Shown here in pieces: positions 11,785-25,136 of a stretch of 64,000 nucleotides of DNA. Source of the stretch: Anagrus nilaparvatae (lineage: Eukaryota > Arthropoda > Insecta > Hymenoptera > Mymaridae). Position numbers and translations under genes: made by a program. The DNA lies in NCBI GenBank assembly GCA_022575985.1, contig JAKSXM010000137.1:11488001-11552000 (forward strand), written 5' to 3'. Below the pieces are notes generated by a model. The model was not told the origin of the DNA. It searched no databases and worked only from the letters and a program-made list of their open reading frames with translations. Each line of letters starts with the position of its first letter. The stretch's first letter is position 1.

Positions 11785-14700
11785 TTACTGCTGATGTGAA
11801 TCCATAATTAAATTTCCATCTTTATCTTTTAACCTTACCCTACCATTAGCATACCTTGTTTCTTGGATTCCATCTGGATAAACAAGTTTGACAGTTCCAT
11901 CGGGATATTCTCGTCTCTGTAATATAAAAATTTATTACCTACTGAAATTCAGAAAAAATTTAAAGCTTTTTACTCTGTGCTCCTTTGTATGAAATTCTCT
12001 TTGGCCATTAGGAAACGTTATAATCTTATCACCATCAACAGAAGTTTCTGCTATAGTTCCATCAGGTAAAGCCCACTTTTCTGAACCATTTGATTGAACA
12101 GTTCGAATTGAACCATCTGGAAATAGTATTTCAAGAGTTCCATCTTTTGATCGCCTTTCCACTTGCCCACTAATAAAAGCAAACAAATATTTAGTTACTC
12201 TGATTTAAATTGCATAGTTGTATATTCTACACTTACTCTGGGAATTCTAATATTTCAAGACCATCAGGTGTTGTTGTATTCCACATTCTAAGAGAAGCAT
12301 AAAAGTATCTGACTGTTCCATCTGCATCTACTTCTTGGACATCACCATTGTAATAAATTGTTTTTGTCATGTTTTTATCCGGAAAAATTTTTTTTACATT
12401 CCCATTTGGATACCAATATTCAATATGTCCATCTGGGTGTTTCACTTCTCTAATACCTTGTTTATTTTCATGGGTTGTAGTACTCAAATTTTTATTTTCT
12501 TTAATATTATTTTCCTCAAAATTTGATAAATACTTCTGGTAAGAACAATTTTTTCGGGGTTCATTTGTATTTTCATCGCTAACTTTATCATCTAAATCAT
12601 TTTGATTAATACTTTTCACTATTTCATCATGAGTTTCCATAAAATCAGATGTTGCATCTTTGAGTAAAGCTTGATAGAGATCGTGTTTTCTTAAAATACT
12701 TTCTGGACTTTTTATTAGCTTTTCTTTTTTCTTTTCTGCCAAATCACTAACTGTAGTATAAATTTTTGCATTACTATCTAGTATTTGATTCTCTTCATCG
12801 GAAGTATTTTCATGATTTTTAGCTTTTTGAGATGTCTTTTTACAATCATCTAATAATTTATTAATTTGATGAATTGCTTTGGTGTTTGTTGCGGTGGAAG
12901 GCTTTTTTACTTTTGAATTTTTTTTGTTATTTATCTTTTCTATTTCTTGTTTAAGCTTGGAATTTTCGGCTTGAAGAACTCTAATTTGACTTTTTTGCCT
13001 AGCTTGAGCTGCAGACCATTTATTTTCTTTTTGATTCATTTCTTCTTTTAGATCTTCTATTTCTTCCTTCAGAAGTTGAATCTCTTGACGTTCGTTTTTA
13101 TTTCTTTGAGCTTTTTCATAAGCATCTTTCATTCTCATTTCCAAAGCGAGTTTTTCTCTATTTAATCGTTTCTTTTCTTCTTGTAAAATACTTTCAGTTT
13201 TCAATTTTTCCATTTCAAGTGCCATTTCTTTTTCTTTGTAGCTTCGTTGTAATGATAATCTTTCTTCTTGAAGTTTTGTTTGTTCTCCTATTAATTTTTC
13301 TCGTTGCTTAACTAAAGCAGCACTCTCTTTTCTAAATGTTTCAATTTCTTCTTCCAATTTTAAAAGCTGGGTTTTCAACATTTCAGATTTAAGTATTGAT
13401 TGTTCTTTTGGTTCATCAAAATCTTGACAATTTTTTTCGCAAATTGTTACATCTTGTTTTTCGTTATCATATTCGTTTATTCCCGATCTAATATCATCAT
13501 TATCGGTGTCATCTGGATTCAAAGAATGATTATATTTTTGTAATTCCCCTGTTATAATACTATCAACATCAGAAGAATCTGGAGTATTTGAACAATCTGA
13601 CCAAACTTCTTTGTCATTTACAAAAGTTGTAATTGTTTGGGTATCACTTGATAAACTTGATGAATCTGACAAACTTATAGTTTTGTACTCATTATATTCC
13701 GAGAAACGAACGTGAAAACTTGTATCCAATTCATTCTAAATTAAAATACATCAGATTCTCTTATAAAAGTTTTTAATTTTAAAGTTATTTTTAATTATAC
13801 AAACCTGATGAATTTGCTGATATTTTGAATAATCTGGTAATTCAATATCTGTGCCATAAGGTAAGATGATATCAGATGATTCAGAGTTTGTACTTTTTAT
13901 TGATTTGCTATCAGACTGTTTAACAATACCATTGCATTCTTGGAGATCAATTGCTAGTAATTCATTTGCTTTTAATTGGCTTGTTTCATTTTCATTTTTT
14001 TCACGGGCTTTAAGTTTTGAAGCCCCATGTAAAAGAATTTTATTTTTCAATGGAGTTGATGACTGTTGTATAAAAGCAATAACTGTACTTGACGTAGAAC
14101 AAAAACTTGAATTTTCAGCCCTTTCTTCAAGATATTCAAAGACGTTTTGCTCATCATTATTTTTGTTTTCTAAATCTGAATTATTGTAACTTGTATCGCT
14201 TAAATTTTTTTTAGAAACAACTTTTTTTCTTCCAATTAGTGGAGGTTTAAAAGATGTGACTTTTTTTAAAGAAGTTTGTTTTGAATTTGATTTTTGAGAA
14301 GTAGATTGTAAGGAGTAAGAATTTTTCTTTTTCAGAGGTTCATTTTTTATCCTTGGTGAATCAACTTTTGCATTTTGTGAATTTTGAGCTTTGGAATGAA
14401 TGGGAGTAGTTTTAATGGATTTTGCGCTGGAACTAAATCCTGACAAAGAATAGGATTTAGATTTTGTTCTATTGTTATTATTTACATGTTGTTCTGAACG
14501 AGCATTTGGCATATATCTCAAGAGGCCCTGTCCTTTTTTTAAAAATGGTTTTTTAACTATTTGTTTTCTTTCATCATTATTTTCAGGAATTAAAGATTCG
14601 CATTCCTTTAAACTTTCTTCTAGTAATGTTTTAAAATCTTTTTTTGGTGAAGGCACTGGTAAATCATCAATAACAACACTTCTTCGACCTGATGCATTTA

Positions 14701-15151
14701 AAGGTTCAACTCCATCAATTGATAATTCTAAGCTTGTATCATAAGAGTTGTTAAATTCAGGATTTCTTGGTCTTAGCGCCAGCCGAACATTAGGTATCTT
14801 TAAATATGATTTATCCTGTTCATTGTTATTTGTATAATCAGGATTATTGTTATGTAGCATTGATTTTATTGGAGTATTATTGCATTCATTATCAGGAACA
14901 TCAAAATTAATTAGATCTTGGTCTTTTTTTTCAAGCCCTTTATTAGATTTATTTAAAACTTCTTTCAATGAATTATCATCAATTAATTCCATTTCTTCGA
15001 CTGATAAACTTAATGCTTCAATCATTCGATCTTGTTCATAGCTTAAAAATTCTCGCTGCTCTTGCTGCTTTTGGAATAATTCTTCTTGTTGCTGTATTTG
15101 CCATTTCCGTAGTTCTTGAAGTTGTTCAACTATTGTTGCCTCAATGGCCAT
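11785..15151 (-). CDS. Sas-4: SAS-4/CPAP (CENPJ), centriole assembly protein
   Basis: Four exons: 13805-15151, 12237-13735, 11974-12169 and 11785-11916, totalling 1,057 residues in frame. SAS-4/CPAP builds centriolar microtubules and links the cartwheel protein STIL/Ana2 to tubulin. Residues about 172-220 carry the tubulin-binding PN2-3-type segment ([11 protein letters not shown], then [20 protein letters not shown]). A long coiled coil rich in E/K/R/Q runs about 563-722. The C-terminus is the G-box/TCP10_C beta-sheet domain with repeated xxPDGxxxxxxPNG-like units ([43 protein letters not shown]), ending DSHQQ. The start [14 protein letters not shown] is the first ATG of the open frame. The assignment is firm. 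The gene is convergent with the Varp-like gene. Confidence 0.93.
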
Positions 15152-16702
15152 TTATTTTTTATCTATTAATTTTTAAACCAAAATTAATAATACTCTAGAG
15201 TAATATTGTTAAATTTATTCATTTTTCCAAAGAGCAGATACCTGACATGGATCCAAATTATTGATATATTCGTTTATTAATTACAATTAAATATGAAGTA
15301 TTTTAAATTTTTAAAAATTAATTATTAAAAATATATAAATTAATATACTTTATAAAATACGTTATGTTTTTTTAAAAGTGTATTATAATTGTTTACATAT
15401 ATTTTTTATATGCGCGCGTTCTCTACAATAAATTTTGGCGCGTAGGTTTGATCATTAAGGGGATGCCTTTTTTAGATCTATTTTATATTTAAAAAATTTT
15501 TTAAACTTGGCATGGAAAAAAATAAGCAATTATTTTATTTTATCATCAATATCAGAAATTTCATTAGTTCATGCAAAAAGAAATCTCAAATATTATTTAT
15601 AAATTTTTTTAAAAATTATTTTATTTTTATTTTAGTTTGCGGCTTCCTCTAGAGGGCGCAAAATAGAGACCCTAGTATATATAGAGCAGATCTGATATAG
15701 GGTCTCTAGCGTAAAGACCTCTTCACGCCCTCTATATGCTCATGTTGTAAACCACGTCAAAAGTTAAGTAAATTCAGTTCGTCGAATCTCCGTTGCTTGG
15801 TTAATGTGCACTGGTAAATATTCTATAAATTAATTGTTCAATTTAAATGAATAAAAGTTAATTAGTTATCCAAATTTAAATAAAAAGTAAACAAAAAGCT
15901 TTTATAATCGTTAATTGGATTTAAGGTAAAAAAATATACAACAACATTCAAAATATTTAACAAGTTTTATGAATGCCAAATAATAAACAACATGGCGATG
16001 TTCTTTAACATCTTTTGCGTGTTGTACTCTTATATTTATATTGATTTCTTTAAAATAAAAAAGAAAAGTAAATATAAATTTTGGAACTTTTAAAATAAAT
16101 GCTAACATTTCAGTAGCCAAAATTGTTTAAAAAATTGGAGCTTAGTATTGAATATTTAAAGGCATTTTCAAGTAGAATACCTCATTTTTAAAACTCATTA
16201 CAAATTTATTCTTTTTTTTTTTCGAAGGAGAATAGGGGAAAAGACAAAGAGTAGGGGTACGCTGTCTGTATTTTTCACAGACGCTCTGATGGCCAGCTCT
16301 GACATATTGTTTTTCTTTTAAAAACTTTATACGCAATCTCCATGCTTTGCGCAAAATATTTTTAACTTTCTGCGTCAGTTGCTTCACCCTACTCCCTGGC
16401 TGTATTTCTCCTCTTTTCATTCGGAAAAGTTTTTTCACATGCAGTATTTACTCCAAATATATACGTTTAATATTAATATATAAAAAATGGACGTCAGTTT
16501 TGATTACATGCTCAAGTTTTTATAACAATATCATTTTTTTGGATAGTAACATAATAATTCAACACGAATAAAAGTTAGCTTGTTTAAGATTTTACATAAA
16601 TATATAGATTAAGTTTAAAGTATAATTAAAAGTTTGTATTTTTGAAAGCATTGAATATTTATACGTTTGAATCTTTTAGGCTGATCAATTTTTATTACCG
16701 AA
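15152..16702. other. Intergenic region between SAS-4 and the SR protein gene
   Basis: This should hold the divergent promoters of SAS-4 and the SR gene. It contains the short palindrome at 15651-15733. Positions 16200-16440 have a reverse-strand open frame of 98 codons with a basic product that I do not recognise. Otherwise AT-rich. Confidence 0.4.
15651..15733. repeat. Short imperfect palindrome with AGAGACCCTA arms
   Basis: Left arm agagggcg...agagaccct is mirrored by agggtctct...cgccctct at the right, around a central tatatagagcagatctgatata. The word gagaccctag also forms the end of the foldback at 39514-39694, so this may be a small relic of the same family. Confidence 0.5.
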
Positions 16703-19700
16703 ATGTCACGTTATCGAGAATGGGACCTTTCTTGTAAAGTCTATGTAGGTAATTTGGGCAACAGTGCCAGTAAACATGAAATTGAAAAATTATTTAGTGA
16801 TTTTGGACCTTTAAGAAATGTTTGGGTTGCTAGAAATCCACCAGGTTTTGCTTTTGTAGAATTTGATGATTCAAAAGAAGCTGAAGATGCTGTTAGGGCG
16901 CTTGATGGAACGTAAGTCAATTAGTCACATAAATATTTATTGCACAAATGAAACTGATGATAATTAAAAATTAGACGCTGCTGTGGAAACAGAATAAGAG
17001 TAGAAATGTCTTCTGGAAAAAGTCGCCGTGGTGATCGTGGAGGAAGAAGACCAAATTACAGGTAAACTTTATTTTATAATAGATATTTTTTTTAATTGAA
17101 ATATTTTGAACCAAAAGTTAACAGACTTTCATCTTTTGTATCAGTAGGAATATTCATTATTTGGCTCATTATATTACATTTAAATATTTAACTTTTTATT
17201 ACATGTAATTTTTATGAAGTTTTATCAAATATTATTATTAACAATTTTTCATTAAAATTTAAGATATGCTTTAATATAAATAATAATTAATTCATTTTAC
17301 AGTAAACGTAATATTTTGTAATTGAATGTTTCAGTAGATAAAATGTATGCTTTTTTTGTTTTTTTTTTTTAATTTATAGGTCAAGATCTCGTACTCCTCG
17401 CAGAAAATATGTTAACCGTTATGAAAAGTAAGAAAATATTTTTTATGTTTGTTATTTTTAGTTTCTTCTTTTTTAATTAAGAAAGAGAAATAAATTTTTA
17501 CTATTAAGGATTTTTGAGTTCCAAAGCATATACAAAACATTTATTTGCGCGGCTACTTTTACGAAGAAAATTTTAACTAGTTCTTTAAATATATTTTTAA
17601 AAAAATAGTTAAAGAAATTTATAAGCTTTGCAAATAATATTACATCTTAGCAACTGCAAATAAACGGTTTTTTATATGCTAAACAGGTAATTCAAAAGCC
17701 CTTAAAACTAAAACTAGTTATTTTTTTTCAAAACATGCATGTTATGATAAAAAAAAATTTAATTACTATCAATGCAAAAATTTTTTTTTTATAATTAAGC
17801 AAATTTTCAGAATCGAGATGCTCAATTATAATTCTGTATGTATACATAAAAGTTTGAATGAATGCACTTTTTTTAAAAAATATAATATTAATTTTTTTGG
17901 GTTAATTAAAACATGAAAAATATAAATAATGTAAGACGTGAAAGAGAAAATTTGTTCATATGGTGTTACATTGGTTACACTGACGTTTACAGATTACATG
18001 AGCGTCAGGTTTTATCACCACCACCACTACTACTACAGCCACCATGAAAAGTCTAAGAACCATGAAAAAGAACAAAAATATTGCCTGTCTCTCCACTAAC
18101 CAGTCTCCCAAGTCACCATCAATCAGCTACCATTAGATCAAAATAATCAATCGTCAATTGGCTAATGAAAAAGTATAGAATCGTCCCCTTGTTAGTTTCA
18201 TCTGCTATAAAAAAAATTAATAGTCACTTCGACTTGTTACCAATACTACCACTACTATTACTTCTACTGTTCAACTCCAAATTCCATCATTAGTCACTAC
18301 TACTACTGCTATTACTGACTACTACCACCACCACTACTACTACTACTGTTCGTCAGGCCACATGATTAAAAATATGAAACATCTCGTTGTCTTCAAGTGC
18401 AAAAAAAGCGCAATCACCACCATCACCACCAACTACCACCACCACATCTTTGATTATACACCAACTCTACAATCCCAACCTATTCACCACCAAATTCAGT
18501 TTCTGGTATTTTAACAATTTACAAATTTTCAAAATTTATTTTTATTTTTTTGAACTGGAAAGTTTTTATTTTAAGTAAAAATTTAAGGGTGAACAAGTCA
18601 TTTTGATAGCCATAGCTGAATAATCGCTTAATTAAATTTTATTTAATAAAAAATTTTTTAAAATTCATTAACTATTTTAAAATTTTATTAACATTTTTGA
18701 ATATGTTATGTGTACCTATTATATTTGATAAATTCTCTATTATATAAAAAATGGTCTTGGGCTATCAAAATAGTTTGTGCCCAGTATTCTTAAATTAATG
18801 TTTTAATAAACTATTTTATACGTTTGTTGTACTATGGATCATATTTACATATTCTATATTTGCTTGTAACATATTTCAGAAAAATAAAAAGAAAAAAACA
18901 TTCGCTATTGGCAAACAGAGTTATATTCCTATAATGACTAGATTTTTTTTTTTTTTTTTAAGCTATTTCAATTATTAAAAATGTAGAAAAATAACAATTA
19001 CTTGGCTAGCAAACGATGCAGCATAATTGAACAAAAATTTTTTTTTTAAATTAATTTTATTAATTTTATTTAAGCTTTTATTTTTATGTCATTTGTAACA
19101 ATTTAAACTAAAAAAAAAAAGCAGGACTTTTTTATTCTTTGTGGTGAGAAACCACGAATTTTTTGAAAAAAAACATGTATAGGTATATTACTAATAACCA
19201 AGAAAGTCCGAATACAACCGGCAAAAGTTTTGTATTAATTCTTCACATACAGCTGTCTACGATTTAAATAAAGCATTATCAAAAGTATGTTTTTACAGAA
19301 AACGAAGACTGAAATAGTATATTACGAACTATGGCTAGAAAAATAAAGAATGCCCCAAATCTCACATTAATTACCTTCCAAGACAAAGCCAAGGATCGTA
19401 TACAATTTTTCTGTGTCAGTGGCAAGAAATTTCGATTTCCTTGGCGTACAGCGGCCAGGAAATCTTACTTTCGTGGCCACTGTCCAAAAAACAAACCATC
19501 GCATCTACAATTTTTTTATCAGTCGGTACTCTTTGGGCAGCGTTTTGTTCAAATTAAATAGATCAAAAATTAACTGCTCAAAAAATAAAAATTTTAGCTG
19601 GCCCAAGTACATACTAAAATTTTAACTAAACCAAAGTTAAATTTTTAGCACAGCAAACGTATAAATAGTAATATTTTTATAAATAAAAAATGTTACAATT

Positions 19701-20179
19701 ATTTTAAATAATTGAAAAAAAAAATTTAACCTATTCAGTTCACGAAGAAAATATATAATGATAAAAGTTGTAATCGTCAGGTTTTTTAATTATTAAAATT
19801 TAAAATATAGGATTAAATTATCAAATAATTCAATCAATTCTTTGAAAAATATGGGAAAATATTTGTGAATATTCATGTGATGGTCTTGTTAAGCATTGAA
19901 AACGTTTTTTTAAACTAATTATTTATTTATTTATTTTTTTTTTTTGCTGATTGATTACTAAATGCAGTTATATGCAATTACTAAAAATAATTGTGGTTTC
20001 TTGGATAAAAAATAGGCAAAAAATAATCAACTTTAATATTTAATTTATTTAAAATTAAACTTTATTTATTTTTCTTTTTTAGGTCAAGGTCTCGTAGTCC
20101 ACGCTATAGAAAATCTGTATCTCGAAGCCGCAGTCGTGATCGACGTTCCCGTTCTGACTCTCGCGATCGACGTTACTAA
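16703..20179 (+). CDS. Rbp1: Rbp1/SRSF3-like SR splicing factor
   Basis: Four exons: 16703-16911, 16975-17061, 17380-17427 and 20083-20179, giving 146 residues. One RRM spans about residues 12-80, with RNP2 as VYVGNL and RNP1 within GFAFVEF. A short arginine/serine tail ends [17 protein letters not shown]. The N-terminus [15 protein letters not shown] and [17 protein letters not shown] are near-identical to Drosophila Rbp1 and vertebrate SRSF3/SRSF7. It acts in the nucleus as a splicing regulator, binding exonic enhancers. No zinc knuckle is present, which favours Rbp1/SRSF3 over SRSF7. The last intron (17428-20082, 2.65 kb) is far longer than the others and carries a trinucleotide-rich tract and a dispersed repeat. 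SR genes often hide poison exons in such introns, but I could not identify one. Confidence 0.94.
18000..18480. repeat. Trinucleotide-rich tract (CAC/ACT/CTG type) in SR-gene intron
   Basis: Blocks of caccaccaccactactact, accatcaccaccaactacc and related triplets recur for nearly 500 nt. This is a compositional island in an otherwise A/T intron: degenerate microsatellite of CAN/CTN triplets. A 63-codon open frame at 18387-18578 is an artefact of this composition. Confidence 0.75.
19331..19500. repeat. Dispersed repeat copy in SR-gene intron
   Basis: Contains aaaaataaagaatgccccaa, a variant of ttaccttccaagacaaagcc, and cgtggccactgtcc. The same blocks in the same order recur, inverted, at 44346-44546, and in part at 51949-52198 and 55553-55668. 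It has no coding capacity, so a non-autonomous element is likely. The small open frames here are repeat-derived. Confidence 0.6.
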
Positions 20180-21616
20180 ATATATGCAAAGAAAAATCTG
20201 ATTTATTTGTACAATTTTACGTATGATTGATTCAAATCATTTTTTATTCAGACTTATTTGTATTGTTTTAAAAGATGAACGCTTACATTTTTTTTTTTAC
20301 TCATAATCAAGAATTTTTTCACTATAAATATGATTAATTTGTAAAAATAGAAAAACTCGTTCTTTGTATAATATAAACGTTTACGCTATGAAACATAAAA
20401 GAGTAAATTAGTAAATTACTAAATGTACTCGTAAAATAATTTTAGCTTGTACATAAAAAAAAAAGAACCGCTTCAGTTAATTTAGTCTGTAAGAACATTT
20501 TTATTATAAGTTTGAATATCTAAAATCTATTGACTAAATTTTTTCTGAAACTACATTAATTCATGACTCATGTAATTTATAAAGAATATAAATATAAATT
20601 TTTGAAGTAGCGGTTCATGAAAATCAAGTATAATATATACTATGATCTAGAAGTAATATAAACAATAATTTTTTTATTTCTTTGTTTAAAAAATATTATA
20701 TAGATTTAGATATATTTTTTTAATTTAAACAAATTCAATAAAACAATAAACCTAATTTTTAAAAATTTTATCATGTTCAATATTGTGATTATTATATTAA
20801 ATAAAAAATAATTAAAAGTTCTTTTTTCTTTTATTACATTTTCAACCACTCATTGAAAAAATATAAATAATAGATGGATATATTATTTATACTTACATTT
20901 TTTTTTTTTTTTACTATTTTACTGATAATATTGGTTGGAGATAATATTGGAAGTCAAATCCCAAAAGTTGAGGGCTTTAATTTTATTTTTTTTAAATATT
21001 TATAAAGTGAAAAAAAAAATACATAAATTTTTGCTTATTTCATTGGCGCAGAAGGATGCATTAAAAGCCATAAAATAAAAAAATAAAAACAGTACATTCT
21101 TAACCGGCTCGTAGAAATGTTTATTTTGCCAAATGCGGAGGTTTAAAAATGCGAGGTGCGTAGCGCCCAGTTCCTGTAATCGCATTTAGTAATTAATAAA
21201 TATTTCTAGAAGAGCTTATGAATGTTTTTTTCTTTACAATTACAAAGGGCAGTATTGGCGACCTCTCAAAATTGGAATTTAGCCGCTAGTACAGAAAGAA
21301 ATTGGAATACTCCCCGCTAGCAAAGAAAGAATTATTCAATTTTTTTTTACTTATTTAGTGAAATCAAGCGTACTCTTGAAAATATTTCAGTAAATAATTA
21401 GCTTTAAGGTGCACTCTAATAAAATTATTTGAAGAAAAAGAATGTAAACTAAAAATATTAATTTAAAAAAAATTTTTGCTTTATTTACTAATGAATTACT
21501 AATGAACTTTGAAACTTAAAGTATATGAATGACCAAATATTATGTAAAATTTATATCGATTTCATGGTCTTTACTATTACATAAAAATAAATTATCACAA
21601 AGAATGACTTTTTTAT
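20180..21616. other. 3' flanks of the SR gene and MED18
   Basis: Convergent gene ends. Low-complexity AT sequence, presumably the 3' UTR of the SR gene at the left. A slightly more GC-rich patch at about 21040-21310 shows nothing recognisable. Confidence 0.4.
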
Positions 21617-22337
21617 TCAGTGTGCAAGTCGGCTATAATCAATTTTTTCCAATTGCACTAGAGGTTTTAACTGTTCAGAAAAAATTCTTATGTCTTCAGC
21701 AATTGCATCTTGACCACTTGGTGCCAAAACACTTAATTCAACAAGATAACTTTGTGATATAGGTTCAACATTATCATGCACTTTGCCTTGGCCAACTTTA
21801 AATATTTTAGATACTGTGATTTTCATTCTACCTTTACGAAACATATATCCTCTAATCATGTATTCAAAATCTAATTTGCAACCAAGCTCAGTCAAAAAAT
21901 CAACTACCGTATTACTTGTAGCTATGTCAATACTACTGCGAACAATCGTTGGTCTTGTTTTATCACCTAATTCCGGTTGACCTATATATCTCAATTGCCA
22001 AGGCATATCTTGATAATCTAAGGCTCTACGCACTCGAAGTGATAATGGTTGTTCAGGTGGAGGACCTCTGTAATTTGAATCAAGCTTAAATAAAATTTAA
22101 TTCCTTTTTAAAATTAAAAAAGTTTCAATACCTTCTTATGCTAAAACACATTTCATGATCATGAAATTGTTCTGGTCCAGAATCTACATTATCGCAAAGA
22201 CCTCTTAGTCTATGAAGTAGTACTTCTACTGCGTTATCAAGAACTGAGCCTTGTAATAAATATTCTTGGTTTGGAATTATATTAGCTTTCAAAGCACTTC
22301 CTAAACTATCTATTGCACTAATCATTGGAGTAGACAT
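21617..22337 (-). CDS. MED18: Mediator complex subunit 18
   Basis: Two exons: 22132-22337 and 21617-22067, giving 218 residues; human MED18 is 208. It is a head-module subunit of Mediator that pairs with MED20 and couples activators to RNA polymerase II. Matching blocks are QEYLLQGSVLD near residue 25, VLLHRLRGLCDN, the loop GPPPEQPLSLRVRRALD, PWQLRYIGQPE, LGCKLDFEYMIRGYMFRKG and KVFKVG-like KIFKVGQGK. The start is the Met of MSTPMISAID; an in-frame ATG at 22367 adds 10 residues. The gene is convergent with the SR gene and divergent from syntaxin-18, about 600 nt away. Confidence 0.94.
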
Positions 22338-22944
22338 TTTATTTTGGAAACTTATCAAACTATACAAATTACAAAAGTTAAAAATTAAAATTAATTACTA
22401 AAAAAAATGAACATTTTAAAATAATTATTTTTTTTATTTTATTCTTTATCTTTATTTTTACATTAAAAAATTTGATTATACAGTTCTGTAATCTGTTGCG
22501 GTTTAGAATTTTTCAGGAGCTGAAGGTTTGTTTATGGTTTGTTTTGTAATAAAATACCAAATAAAATACATGCACGCAGTCTGGCAGCGCAGATTGTAAA
22601 CTGGATGTTTATTATTATAATAATTTTAGGTTAGTTAGTGTATATATACAAAAAAAATGCGTGTGTATATATTTCATTTATTTTTTATTTATTTTTATGT
22701 TCCATCAAAACTTTAATACAATTTATAAACCAAAAATAATATTTAAAAAAGTGTAAACGTAAATTGTTATAAACAAAAATAGGTAAGTATAACTCAGATT
22801 TGTTGATTAAATATGTTCAATGCTGATAATGTTATACAGACATAAATTGAATATACCTAAATTTCATTATTTCAATTATTTAATTTGCAGGAAACTCCAG
22901 TTTATTAAAACGTATATGCAATCCTTCCAAAAAAAAAAAAGAAA

Positions 22945-23895
22945 ATGGATATTACAAGTTTATTTAAGTCTATGACAAAAGATGATTCTTACAATGAGCA
23001 AGACTTAAATACTGTTACAAAAAGCAAATCTAATTCAATTTTTAATAAAAAACAAAGTCCTATCACATTAAAAGCAAAATTGATTGTTTCCAAAATCTCT
23101 GAACTGCAAAATTTCTTAGTCAAAAACCGTACTGCTTATTTAAATTTTTCTAATCGATTATTGAATAAAGAGTCAATGACAGATATAGATCGTGATAATA
23201 TAGATGTTAGTGCACAAACTATACTTAGCGAATGTTCAAGTCATGTACAAGAACTTGAACATGAATTATCAAAATCCAAATCTTCTATGCAAATTCAAAA
23301 CCATCAGAAAATTATGTTAATTATGATACAAGATTATTTAAAAAAGGTTTGTAAAATTTATTCAGAACAAAAAGCTATTAGATTAAAAAGAAGTATTGAG
23401 TTAAAGAAAGCATCAAAGATTGAACCAACATATTCAAAAATAAATAAATCACATTCAAATAAATTAAGCAGCACAGTCGACCCAGAAGTTCAAGATGCAA
23501 GCTCTTTAAAAGTTCAAGAAATTAATGGTGATGTAAATGGCGTTTTTTTAGAACAAGATGAACAGTTATCAACTGAAGATTTTCAAATGTTTGAGGCAGA
23601 AAATAAACAACTCTATGATGAATTAAATTCTGTTGCAGAAGAAGTAAAAGAACTTGAAACAAAAGTAGTACATATTGCAGAACTGCAAGAAATTTTTACT
23701 GAAAAAGTTTTAGAACAAGATAAAAATTTGGACAGACTATTAACTACTGTAGTGGGTTCAACGGAAAATGTGCAAGAAGGAAACGAACAAATTCGACAAG
23801 CTATTCAAAGAAATGCTGGATTTAGAGTATGGATTTTGCTTTTCCTTTTAGTTATGTCATTTTCATTATTATTTTTAGATTGGTATTACCCATAA
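22945..23895 (+). CDS. Syx18: Syntaxin-18, ER t-SNARE
   Basis: A single coding exon of 316 residues. Syntaxin-18 is the Qa-SNARE of the ER membrane that receives Golgi-derived COPI vesicles with Sec20, Use1 and Sec22 and the NRZ tether. The N-terminus MDITSLFKSMTKDD matches the family start. The Habc-like region includes QDYLKKVCKIYSEQKAIRLKR. The SNARE helix lies at about residues 226-288 (ELQEIFTEKVLEQDKNLDRL). A C-terminal membrane anchor at about 294-312 ends LLFLDWYYP, as in vertebrates. A probable 5' UTR intron runs 22783-22890 (donor GTAAGT, acceptor TTGCAG). A poly(A) signal AATAAA overlaps the stop region. The assignment is firm. Confidence 0.95.
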   Translation: MDITSLFKSMTKDDSYNEQDLNTVTKSKSNSIFNKKQSPITLKAKLIVSKISELQNFLVKNRTAYLNFSNRLLNKESMTDIDRDNIDVSAQTILSECSSHVQELEHELSKSKSSMQIQNHQKIMLIMIQDYLKKVCKIYSEQKAIRLKRSIELKKASKIEPTYSKINKSHSNKLSSTVDPEVQDASSLKVQEINGDVNGVFLEQDEQLSTEDFQMFEAENKQLYDELNSVAEEVKELETKVVHIAELQEIFTEKVLEQDKNLDRLLTTVVGSTENVQEGNEQIRQAIQRNAGFRVWILLFLLVMSFSLLFLDWYYP

Positions 23896-25136
23896 TAAAA
23901 TATATAAGACTGAACAATTAAAAAGTTACAAAAAAAATCTGCTTAGATGCCAGAAAAAAAAGTAACTTTAAAGACAAATATAAAGAATAATAATATAAGC
24001 ACGTTCAGGTGTTTATTTTGTTATTTTGCAATTTCATTGAAATCTTTGATCTATCTCTTTTTTTCTTAAAATTTATTTGATGCTATTTTTGTAAATTTAA
24101 GGTTCCATTTTTTCATAAAATGATAAAAGGTCATTTAAAAAGTTTAAAAATTAGTTTCTGAAACAATAGGAATTTAAAAATGTTGTTTTTTTTCAAGCCT
24201 TAAAATTAAAACTGAGAGCCAATCGCAATAAAATCATTCCCGCAAATTTCAACTTTTTTCCAGATTTTTAATTAAATTAATTGGGCAATATACAATTTTG
24301 GATTATTTTGAAAAATGCAAAGCAATAATTTAAAAAGAGAAATATACCGATATGGAATATTTTCCATATTACATTGGTGATATATTTTAGCATTTTTTTA
24401 AAGTAGCAAAAAACAATAATGAAAAACCAACTGAATATGACTATAAAAATATTAAAAATGTAAAAAACATGTTCATAAAAATTTTAAATTTATTTATTAT
24501 ATTCAAGTATTATTAATATTTGAAAATATTAATTATTATAAAAATTTGTCATTGTTAAATAAATTTCACATTGTTAAAGAAATTTATTAAGTTATAGATT
24601 AAATGATATTTTATATTGTATTGTTGTATTTTTGTAAAATAAAAATGTTTCTAAATAAAAAGCCAAGTTTTTAAGTTTATTTGTTCATTGTATTTAACTA
24701 TTTAATTAATTATAGTTAGAAAAAATATACAAAAATTTGAATTATTACCTAAATACATTTTAGTTTATTATACAAATTGGTTAATTAGAAAATTTTTCAA
24801 ATACCAAATTAATTTGATATACTCAAAAATTGATTATTATATGGATAGTAATTTAATAAATCAATATTAAAAAAAACATATTATGCCAGTATAAGACATC
24901 TTTTTTTAATTAATTACATTATATTTAGTTGGTCAATTGTAGAAACCTGTACATTCGTTGATTTTATTTTTATTATTATCACTAATGCACGTTTATTATA
25001 CATACACTTTTAGAAACAAAAAAAAGTACAAAAAAATTAACATATTTCAAAAAATAATAGCTCTAGTTTAATCAATAATTCATAAAAAATAAACTATATA
25101 GTTGGAAGACTATAAAATATATTAATTCAAACTAAT
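23896..25136. other. AT-rich intergenic stretch between Syx18 and 53BP1
   Basis: Both flanking genes end toward this region. I see no exon, RNA gene or inverted repeat; it is low-complexity A/T with scattered AATAAA words. Confidence 0.4.

Noticed and set aside
16142..16438. 98-codon basic open frame on the minus strand
   Set aside because: No family resemblance, no splice partner and low-complexity tail. It may be a repeat fragment; not supported as a gene.
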